A stretch of 64,000 bases of DNA, taken from contig NZ_BMMM01000018.1 of NCBI RefSeq assembly GCF_014645835.1, forward strand, positions 95,710 to 159,709, written 5' to 3'. The translations under genes were made by a program, and so were the position numbers. Numbering within the stretch: position 1 is the first letter of the stretch; each line of letters opens with the position of its first letter. Source of the stretch: Streptomyces albiflavescens (GTDB lineage Bacteria > Actinomycetota > Actinomycetes > Streptomycetales > Streptomycetaceae). The notes under the pieces were generated by a model that ran no database searches, was not told the origin of the DNA, and saw only the letters and a program-made list of their open reading frames with translations. Below are positions 57,201 to 64,000 of the stretch, piece after piece.

Positions 57201-59376
57201 CGGCCAACTCCCTTACCGCGTCGATGAGTCGGGGAATGCCGTCGGGTGCGGCGGAGAGCGGACTCTCGAGTACGTCGTAGGGAACGCGTCCCCGGCCATC
57301 AGCGGAAGCGTCCTGTGCGGGCAACGTCATCAACAGTGTGTGGACGGCGCCGGGCTCGCGAATCGCCGTGGCACGGCAGGCGTCGCACACGGGGAGCCGA
57401 CGGCGGCGCCGGTCCTCGGCCGACACCCGTACGGGGTGGCGGGTGACGGCGGGCCCGTGCAGCGGATTGAGGGCGCAGCACAGGTCGTACGCCTCGTTCC
57501 TGAGCGCGGCGCGCCCCGCGCGGGCGAGGACGATGACCGTGACCAGCGTCACGGGATCGATGTCCGGGGCGTCCGCGCCGTCCGCATCGTCCGCATCGTC
57601 CGCGTGGCTCGTTTCGGTGAGCCGGTCGCGGTCGCCGTCGACGAGGAGCATCGCGGCGTCGAAGCTGTCCCAGACGCGGACACGGCTGGTGAGGTTGCCG
57701 GCGTCCGCGTCGTCGGAGTCCAGGAACTCCTCGGACAGAGCGCCGAGTTCGTCGTACGCGGTGGTCCGCAGATACGACACCGATGGATCAGTCGGCTCCT
57801 GGAGATACGCCGACTTTGAGCCGGACGGTACCGGATGGCGCCGCCGCAGCACCGAGCCGACGATCCCCAGGACGCCCGTCACGAGGCCGAGGACCAGCAG
57901 CGCCCCCAGGCCGCCGACGAGCAGCCCCGGCCAGAAGTCTCCGGAGAAGAGCGGCGGGAGTGCGTTGTCCTCGATGGGCTCGGCTTTGGTGCTCAGGTCG
58001 GAAGTCGTACTCGGCTCGTCCGTACGTGGGGACTTGTCCAGGAACGTCATGAGGTCGTCGAGCCGTTCGCCGAGGAGGTGGTCGTCCGCCTCTCGTGCCG
58101 TCTCGTCACCGAAGCCGATGGATTCCGGCAGGTCGAAGGAGAGTCGACCGCTGTCCAGCCGCAGACCGTAGTTGAGGACGTTGATGTCCCCGCGGAGCGT
58201 GTCGGCGACCACGTACAGCCCCTCCTCGCGGTCGTTGCTGCCTTCTCCGTCCTTGCCGAGTTCGGCGTGCACGGCGTCCGCGAACGCCTCGGGGCGGCCG
58301 GCGGATTCGTCGACGGACAACTGCGGGACGAGCAGGACGTAGACCGGACCTCTGCCGTCGGTACGAGCGAACTCCCGCATCCGCTGGTGCAGACGGGAGA
58401 GCTGAGGGGAGTCCAGCACTCGCGGACTCTCCGGATCCATGTACACGGAGTCCTGCTTCAGCCCCGCCGCGACCCGCTCGACGCGGGAGGACAGATCGGC
58501 CGCGGTGGGCGGCGCGGCCGCGCTCGACTCGGCTTGGTCGAAGGCGAACGCGGTGGTCAGGACGATCGCGGCGGCGGTGACGAGGGCGAGGACGGAGGCG
58601 AGCCACTCCGGCGCGCGGCGCCTGTCCGGTTTCGCCTGTCCGGTTGCTTTGAGGAGTACGTGCCGCCAGCGCCGTACGTATGTGACCAGCAGCAGAATCA
58701 ACAGAGGTAGGCCGACGAGCAACACCCCCGTGAGGAACGACTGGTTCTTACGGTCGGTGCGGTCGATGTACATCCGGTCGGGCTCGGCGTTGCCCTCCCC
58801 GTACTTCTCACGCGCCGCCTCCGCTCGTTCGGCGGCCTTCTCGCTGCCCTGCGCGACGACATCCACGAAGCGCTCGAAGCTGCGCAAGGGGCCCGCGTCG
58901 TAGGGGAGTTCGTAGAGCGCGACGGTCGCCGCGTCGTCGGCGGGCGCGCGCACTCCGTACGCCACGGCGTCCGTGACCCCCGACGTGTCGACCAGCACAT
59001 AGAGCCCGTCCCGCCCGAGCCGGTCGTGCACCGCACCGAGCAGTCCCTTGCCGCCCGGGTCCTGTTCGGGGAGGACGAGGACGTACGTCGGGATGCCGGT
59101 GCGCTTGGCCAGCTCGGCGAAAGCGGGGGCTTGGGAGCGGGGGATCTCGCGGGGGAGTTGGTCGGTTACGTAGACGGGGTTGGTGCGGAGGTGGGCGGCG
59201 AAGTAGGCGGCTTGGGTGGAGGGGGTGGGGGAGCCGGCGGCGTTGGCCGGGGTGGCGGTTGCGAACAGGGCGCTGAGCGCGAAGAGGGCAAGGAGTGCGC
59301 GCGTGACACCCACCCACGGAACCCGCCAAGCCCGCCTGCCTGCCCGGTCCGTGCCCTGCCTCACGACCGCTTTCAT
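57190..59376 (-). CDS. Large membrane protein with two secreted TPM-like domains and CxxC tail
   Basis: 728 aa from the ATG at 59376 (GGCGGGGGATCC upstream). Signal peptide (RALLALFALSALFATATPAN), outer domain 1 (LRTNPVYVTDQLPREIPRSQ, TYVLVLPEQDPGGKGLL), membrane helix (FLTGVLLVGLPLLILLLVTY), a second pair of helices, outer domain 2 (LKQDSVYMDPESPRVLDSPQ, GPVYVLLVPQLS), helix (LLVGGLGALLVLGLVTGVLG) and a cytosolic tail with LCCALNPLHGPAV and VCDAC. The tail motif NPLHG plus CxxC is shared with 55776. The tandem outer domains suggest internal duplication. A T7SS-linked envelope role is only inferred from position. Confidence 0.66.
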   Translation of the reverse strand: MKAVVRQGTDRAGRRAWRVPWVGVTRALLALFALSALFATATPANAAGSPTPSTQAAYFAAHLRTNPVYVTDQLPREIPRSQAPAFAELAKRTGIPTYVLVLPEQDPGGKGLLGAVHDRLGRDGLYVLVDTSGVTDAVAYGVRAPADDAATVALYELPYDAGPLRSFERFVDVVAQGSEKAAERAEAAREKYGEGNAEPDRMYIDRTDRKNQSFLTGVLLVGLPLLILLLVTYVRRWRHVLLKATGQAKPDRRRAPEWLASVLALVTAAAIVLTTAFAFDQAESSAAAPPTAADLSSRVERVAAGLKQDSVYMDPESPRVLDSPQLSRLHQRMREFARTDGRGPVYVLLVPQLSVDESAGRPEAFADAVHAELGKDGEGSNDREEGLYVVADTLRGDINVLNYGLRLDSGRLSFDLPESIGFGDETAREADDHLLGERLDDLMTFLDKSPRTDEPSTTSDLSTKAEPIEDNALPPLFSGDFWPGLLVGGLGALLVLGLVTGVLGIVGSVLRRRHPVPSGSKSAYLQEPTDPSVSYLRTTAYDELGALSEEFLDSDDADAGNLTSRVRVWDSFDAAMLLVDGDRDRLTETSHADDADDADGADAPDIDPVTLVTVIVLARAGRAALRNEAYDLCCALNPLHGPAVTRHPVRVSAEDRRRRRLPVCDACRATAIREPGAVHTLLMTLPAQDASADGRGRVPYDVLESPLSAAPDGIPRLIDAVRELAGVE

Positions 59377-59883
59377 CGATGGATCCCCCGCCACCCGATT
59401 GCTGTCACCTGCGGCACTGTACTTGGGCGCTTCACTAGTGCGAAACGGCGTTCTCCGATGGGGGGTTGGCTGCGGAGTCAGTGCACTTGGCTGTCCGTGG
59501 TGCCTTGGGCTCGTCCTGCGGGTGGTCCAGCAGGGGGTTGCGAGGGCCGCTGACGGCGCGCGAGATGATTGCTACGAGGGCGGTGCGTCGGGTTCTTCGG
59601 CCTCACGAAGCGCATGAACTCCGTGGGCGACGACGTCCTGATCCGTCTCGCCCGACTCGTAGACCGCCGCGATGGTGAGGGAGCAGTGTGTCACCCCGCC
59701 GCCGTCCTCGATGCCGTACAGGCCGATGCCGAAGAAGCCGACTCCGCCCGAGAGCATTTCGTCGGCCATTGCGCCGTCGGTACGTCGCCCAGGCGGGTGA
59801 CGGCCGGGCCCTGGGGTGACGGCGCGCGTCACCTCGTAGGCTGACCCGAGCCGAACAGAGGGACGAACAACGGGGGACACACC
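59377..59883. other. 507-bp region between the membrane-protein operon and cassette C
   Basis: Divergent region with a fragment of an accessory-type gene on the minus strand (59572-59769). Nothing else recognised; promoters for 59376 (minus) and 59884 (plus) must be here. Confidence 0.5.
59572..59769 (-). pseudogene. Fragment of an accessory-protein gene
   Basis: 65 codons reading MADEMLSGGVGFFGIGLYGI, then EDGGGVTHCSLTIAAVYESG and HGVHALREAEE. The arrangement (helix end, SGGV, strand, G, then V-x-x-SLT) resembles residues about 60-110 of the accessory protein at 59884 (AADAWKSGALYCGCM, ITGSVTVSIVGG). The start and end of the family are missing, so it looks like a decayed paralogue. Confidence 0.35.
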
Positions 59884-60534
59884 ATGGCCCGCTACATGGA
59901 AACGCTCACTATCGAGCGCGGCGGCTTTCGGATCAAGGTGCCCGAGTCGTGGTGGGAGTTCGACGTACGGCCCGAATCCCGTGACGACTCCATCCGGCGG
60001 ATGGTGGACGAACGGGTGCGACAGCGCCCCGAGTTGGCGAAGTACCGCGACACGTACGCCGCCTTCCTCCAGAAGTCGGCCGCCGACGCCTGGAAGTCCG
60101 GCGCCCTCTACTGCGGCTGCATGGCGGAGAGTTTCGGCGGCGACACCCCGATCACGGGTTCGGTCACCGTCTCGATCGTCGGCGGCCGTTCGCAGCAGAC
60201 CGGCGAGCCCCTCTCCACCGACCCGGCGACGATCGCGAGCCAACTCGCCGTGCGCGAGGCGAAGAAGGAGGGCGACGCCTGGCGCAAGGTGACCACCGTC
60301 GACATCCCGGGTGTCGGCCCGGCCGCGCGCACGTACGGCATCGAGGACATCGCCGTGCCCGACGACACCCTCAACCGCACCATTCGTGCCGTACTCATGC
60401 AAACGTTCATCCCCGTGCCGGGCCAGGAGGGCAAGGTCGCCCTCGTGGCCGGGAGCAGCCAGGTCCTCGACCTCGCGGACTCCTTCTTCGACATCTTCGA
60501 CGCGATCACGTCGACGTTCCGCTTTGCGAACTAG
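59884..60534 (+). CDS. Cassette C accessory protein 1
   Basis: 216 aa, ATG at 59884 with AACGGGGGACACACC upstream. It begins FRIKVPESWWEFDVRPESRD, has the helix AFLQKSAADAWKSGALYCGC and strand ITGSVTVSIVGG, then DIPGVGPAARTYGIEDIAVP, a strand QEGKVALVAGSSQ and the terminal FFDIFDAITSTFRFAN. It is the third member of the family with 48277 and 54425. It lies 94 bases upstream of the Rhs gene on the same strand, so here the accessory gene precedes the effector. Confidence 0.72.
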   Translation: MARYMETLTIERGGFRIKVPESWWEFDVRPESRDDSIRRMVDERVRQRPELAKYRDTYAAFLQKSAADAWKSGALYCGCMAESFGGDTPITGSVTVSIVGGRSQQTGEPLSTDPATIASQLAVREAKKEGDAWRKVTTVDIPGVGPAARTYGIEDIAVPDDTLNRTIRAVLMQTFIPVPGQEGKVALVAGSSQVLDLADSFFDIFDAITSTFRFAN

Positions 60535-60628
60535 ATCGAACAAACGGCCTTCCCGTCGCCCGTACATCTCTAGTAACTTCGAGCATTCGTACGGTTGTTG
60601 GTGATGCGGGCGTGACGGGGGTTGCGAC

Positions 60629-63600
60629 GTGGCGGGGAATCGGCCGGGGGACTGGCATGTCCTGGACCTGGACAAGGACCCGACGCCGGGGGATCCGGAC
60701 CGGGTGCGGCATCTGGCGAAGAACCTGCACGACTTCGCGGACGACGTCTCCGATGCCCTCCGCCTGATCAAGGGGATGGCCGACGATGACGCCGTCCTGA
60801 AATGGGCTGGTAAATCCGCCAAGGCGTTCCAGGACGAGTTCTCGGGCGTGCCGAAGCAGCTGAAGAAGCTGAAGAAGTCCTACGAGATGGCGGGCGATGC
60901 GCTGGCGGCGTACTGGCCGAAGCTGGAGCGCGCCCAGGCGCTGGCGGACAAGGCGCTCGCGAAGGGCCGTGAGGCGCAGTCGGATCTCTCTTCCGCCAAG
61001 TCCCGTCTGTCGTCGGCCGATTCGTGGGTGACGAAGGCCAATAAGGAAGCGGACAAGTACAAGGACGACCCGACCGGCAGCAAGGACACCGAGAAGCCGG
61101 ACGAGGCGAAGGTCCGTGCGGCGACGAGGGATGCGCAGCATGCCAAGTCGGCGCAGACCTCTGCTCAGTCGGACGTGACGTCCGCGAACAGTGCGCTGGA
61201 CGCGGCGAAGAAGATGGCCGAGGACGCCCGCAAGATGCGGGAGGAGGCGGCGAAGACCGCCAAGGACAAGATCGACGAGGCCTCGGACGCGGGGATCCAC
61301 AACCGCAAGTGGTGGGAGGAGGTCGGGGACTGGTTCTCCGACAACTGGGACACCATCGTCGCGGTCTGCAAGGTCGTCGTCGCGGTGGTCGGGATCATTG
61401 CGATGATCATCGGTGGGCCGATCCTCGGCGCGATCGTGCTGGTCGCCGCGCTCGTGGTGCTCGCGGACACTCTCAATAAGTACGCAAAGGGTCAAGCATC
61501 CCTGTGGGATGTGGCGTTCGCGGCACTGGACTGCATACCCGGTGGCAAGGGCCTCACCAGCCTCGGAAAACTCGCCAAGGGCATGAAGGGCCTGGGCAAG
61601 ATGGGCCTGAAGGGCATGGCCATGGGCGTCAAGGGACTGGGCAAGAACGCGAAGGGCATGCTGGCGGATGGAGCCAAAGGCGCTTACAACCGGCTCAAGA
61701 CCAAGGTTTTCGGATGTGGTGACCCGGTCGACATCGCCACCGGCGCAATGTACATGCAGCAGACTGACGTTGAACTCCCCGGAGTGCTGCCCCTCATCTT
61801 CACGCGCCGAGTGGCCTCGAATTATCGCAATGGTTGGTGGTTCGGGCCCTCTTGGTCCTCCACGCTCGACCAACGGCTGGAGGTCGACCAGGACGAGGTC
61901 GTCTTCGTCACCGAGGACGGCATGCTGCTCGCCTATCGGCGCCCTGGGGCGCCGGACAGCCCTTCGTACCCGGAGCAAGGCCCCTGCTGGCCGCTTACGT
62001 TGATGAATGACGGCGGCTTTCAGATCCACCACCCCGACTCAGGACATTTTCGACGATTCGCACCGCCTGTTGGTGGAGTCGCGCTACTGCAGCGCATCAC
62101 CGATCGGAACGGCAACGCGATCAACTTCGAGTACGAGCCTGATGGGACGCCGTCCCGAATACAGCACTCCGCCGGGTACTGCCTCACGTTCACAACCGAC
62201 GACGGCCGCATCACCGCACTTGGCCTCGCCGGCGCGGCGAACGACGGGACCGATGCCATCCTCAAACGGTTCACCTACACGGATGGGCACCTCACGGGTG
62301 TTGTGGATTCATGCGAGGTGCCTCTGCGTCTTGCGTACGATGAACGACTGCGTGTCACCTCCTGGACCGATACCAACGCCAGCACGTACTGCTATGCATA
62401 CGACGAACAGGACCGTTGTACAGCCCAGAGCGGCGAGGCGGGGCACGTCGCATTCACCTTCGCCTACGACGGCGCCGATGCCGATTGGCCAGATCATCGC
62501 GTCACTACGGTGACCAGCGCCGCGGGTGCAGTGAGCCGCTATGTCATCAATGGCGAGTGTCAGGTTGTGGCCGAGGTGGATCCGCTCGGAGGCCTGACCA
62601 GGATCGTGTATGACACCAACCATCGGCTCCTGTCCCATACCGACGCCCTCGGACACACCACGCATGTGGTGAACGACGAGTGGGGGCGACCTGTAGAGGT
62701 CTTGCGCCCTGACGGCGCACGTACCGAGTACGCGTACAACGGGCTGGGCCTGCCCGTCACCATCACATTGCCCGACCGGACCTCAGTGCACTGCTCCTAC
62801 GACGAGCGGGGCAATCGCACCGCCATCACAGAAGCCGACGGAGCCACCTTTCGCTACGCCTATACCGACGCGGGGCACGTGTGCAATCTGAAGGACCCAC
62901 TCGGAAACACCACAACGATCCGCACCGACCCCGCGGGATTGCCTCTGGAGATCACAGATCCTCTTGGAGCTGTCATACGGCATGAGCGGGACGCGTTTGG
63001 TCGAACGATCCGGCTGACCGATCAGCTGGGAGCGGTCACTCACCTCGAGTGGACCATGGAGGGCAGGCTCGCACGGCAAACCGATGCCGACGGCACCGAG
63101 ACCTGGGAGTACGACGGAGAAGGCAACTGCCGGCGCCATGAAGACCCGGCCGGCAACATCAGCATGTACGAATACACCCACTTCGATCTACTGTCGGTCC
63201 GGACGGACCCCACCGGAGCCCGCACCACCTACACGTACGACGGCGACCTGCGCCTAGTCCTAGTCACTGCTGCCACGGGCGATGACTGGCAGTTCACCTA
63301 CGACGCCGCAGGACGCCTGCTGTCCGAGACGGACTTCGGCGGTCTCACCACCACTTACGCCTACGACCTGGCCGGTCAACTAGTCACCCGCACCAATGCC
63401 TTGGGGCAGGCAGTCCACAGCGACCACGACGTGCTCGGCCGTGTGGTCCGGAAAAGGTCGGAAGGGGCGACCACAGAATTCCGCTACGACCTGTGCGGAC
63501 GTCTCGTGGAGGCGGTCGGTCCGAACGCGACGATCAGCATGACCCGGGACAGGGCAGGCCGACTCCTGACGGAAACGACCAACGGCCGACGTCTCGCCCA

Positions 63601-64000
63601 CAGCTACGACCTGGTGGGACGCCGCCGCACCCGCACAACTCCCGGTGGCGGCACGAGCAGTTGGACCTACGACGTGGCGGGCAGTGCCCTTGAACTCGTC
63701 AGCTCCGGCCACAGTATCCGCTTCGACCGCGACCGAGCGGGACAAGAAATCGCCCGCTACGTCGGCGGGAGCACCGTCCTCGCCCATACATACGACCAGC
63801 TGGGCCGCGTCAGTTCTCAATCACTCACCGCCGACGGACGCACACGGAGCAGACGCCACTACAGCTACCGGCCCGACGGACACCTCACCAAGGTCGAGGA
63901 CCTCGACGGCACCCTGTCCCGCTACGAACTGGATACGGCCGGACGCATCACTGCGGCTCACGGACCACAAGGTGTCGAGCACTACGGCTACGACCCCCTT
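60629..64000 (+). CDS. Rhs/YD-repeat protein with T7SS-type N-terminus, 3'-truncated by window end
   Basis: 1124 codons with no stop before the window end; GTG at 60629. Residues 9-23 (W then PTPGDPDRVRHLAKNLHDFA), a WxG turn KWAGKSAKAFQDEF, coiled coil to about 230, a membrane hairpin at about 240-282 (VAVCKVVVAVVGIIAMIIGG, AIVLVAALVVLADTL) and SLWDVAFAALDCIPGGKGL match the large proteins of cassettes A and B. From about 364 a DUF6531-type start (GCGDPVDIATGAMYMQQTDV) leads into many YD repeats (YDAAGRLLSETDFGG, YDLAGQLVTRTNALGQ, YDVVGR-type). Rhs shells enclose C-terminal toxins; the toxin and any immunity gene lie beyond the window. Confidence 0.9.
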   Translation, partial: MAGNRPGDWHVLDLDKDPTPGDPDRVRHLAKNLHDFADDVSDALRLIKGMADDDAVLKWAGKSAKAFQDEFSGVPKQLKKLKKSYEMAGDALAAYWPKLERAQALADKALAKGREAQSDLSSAKSRLSSADSWVTKANKEADKYKDDPTGSKDTEKPDEAKVRAATRDAQHAKSAQTSAQSDVTSANSALDAAKKMAEDARKMREEAAKTAKDKIDEASDAGIHNRKWWEEVGDWFSDNWDTIVAVCKVVVAVVGIIAMIIGGPILGAIVLVAALVVLADTLNKYAKGQASLWDVAFAALDCIPGGKGLTSLGKLAKGMKGLGKMGLKGMAMGVKGLGKNAKGMLADGAKGAYNRLKTKVFGCGDPVDIATGAMYMQQTDVELPGVLPLIFTRRVASNYRNGWWFGPSWSSTLDQRLEVDQDEVVFVTEDGMLLAYRRPGAPDSPSYPEQGPCWPLTLMNDGGFQIHHPDSGHFRRFAPPVGGVALLQRITDRNGNAINFEYEPDGTPSRIQHSAGYCLTFTTDDGRITALGLAGAANDGTDAILKRFTYTDGHLTGVVDSCEVPLRLAYDERLRVTSWTDTNASTYCYAYDEQDRCTAQSGEAGHVAFTFAYDGADADWPDHRVTTVTSAAGAVSRYVINGECQVVAEVDPLGGLTRIVYDTNHRLLSHTDALGHTTHVVNDEWGRPVEVLRPDGARTEYAYNGLGLPVTITLPDRTSVHCSYDERGNRTAITEADGATFRYAYTDAGHVCNLKDPLGNTTTIRTDPAGLPLEITDPLGAVIRHERDAFGRTIRLTDQLGAVTHLEWTMEGRLARQTDADGTETWEYDGEGNCRRHEDPAGNISMYEYTHFDLLSVRTDPTGARTTYTYDGDLRLVLVTAATGDDWQFTYDAAGRLLSETDFGGLTTTYAYDLAGQLVTRTNALGQAVHSDHDVLGRVVRKRSEGATTEFRYDLCGRLVEAVGPNATISMTRDRAGRLLTETTNGRRLAHSYDLVGRRRTRTTPGGGTSSWTYDVAGSALELVSSGHSIRFDRDRAGQEIARYVGGSTVLAHTYDQLGRVSSQSLTADGRTRSRRHYSYRPDGHLTKVEDLDGTLSRYELDTAGRITAAHGPQGVEHYGYDPL

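Overview
The window is high-GC actinobacterial DNA, almost certainly from a Streptomyces chromosome. The signs are GC-saturated third codon positions, frequent GTG starts, GTGA/ATGA stop-start overlaps, several XRE/DUF5753-DUF397, TetR and LysR regulators, Hanks-type kinases with extracellular domains, the futalosine menaquinone pathway and a SapA-like secreted protein. No rRNA, tRNA, CRISPR array or replication origin was seen.

Layout. 1-3971: System II cytochrome c maturation operon (thioredoxin-like ResA end, ccdA, resB, ccsB). 4103-8340: SRPBCC protein, then an oppositely oriented pair of membrane-anchored periplasmic-binding-type protein and STAND-like NTPase. 8469-16110: 2OG-Fe(II) oxygenase and yeast-type cytosine deaminase, an exported TIM-barrel-like protein, an MDR oxidoreductase divergent from an ArsR regulator, an XRE/DUF5753-DUF397 pair and a TetR regulator, several with clear palindromic operators. 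16284-20453: a receptor kinase with a ricin-type lectin domain, EamA transporter, LysR regulator and PLDc_N protein. 20542-25474: menaquinone genes mqnL (UbiD), mqnP (UbiA), mqnM (UbiX), an AsnC regulator and mqnE; mqnA lies separately at 35164. 25534-35163: GNAT, DUF4229, TetR, a glycosyltransferase-like protein, a MaoC dehydratase preceded by a deletion remnant of a FabG-type reductase, a long-chain acyl-CoA ligase, the SapA-like protein, azlD/azlC with a divergent XRE-cupin regulator, and a cold-shock protein with a long structured leader. 36111-41239: two more receptor kinases, with a 203-bp MITE-like element inserted between the first kinase and a convergent membrane-protein gene.

41288-64000 looks like a type VII secretion (T7SS) associated island. 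It starts with a stand-alone FHA-EccC/EssC-like ATPase divergent from an Esx-like small protein and a PIN toxin-antitoxin pair. Two mirror-image five-gene cassettes follow, transcribed away from a shared 0.84-kb centre. Each encodes, in order, an Esx-like protein, a large protein with a PGDP motif and membrane hairpin, a small membrane protein, and two related accessory proteins of about 200 aa. Two large secreted-ectodomain membrane proteins follow, then a third accessory protein next to an Rhs/YD-repeat protein with the same PGDP-coiled-coil-membrane N-terminus, which runs off the window. The duplicated cassette, its shared GSG-type Esx family and its link to an Rhs toxin are the best candidate for an undescribed system.

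How parts connect: the cytochrome c and menaquinone genes both serve the respiratory chain. The three kinases share a cytosolic kinase fold but differ in their outer domains (lectin, unknown beta domain, PQQ propeller), suggesting different extracellular signals. Family assignments rest on motif recognition by eye; no database search was run.
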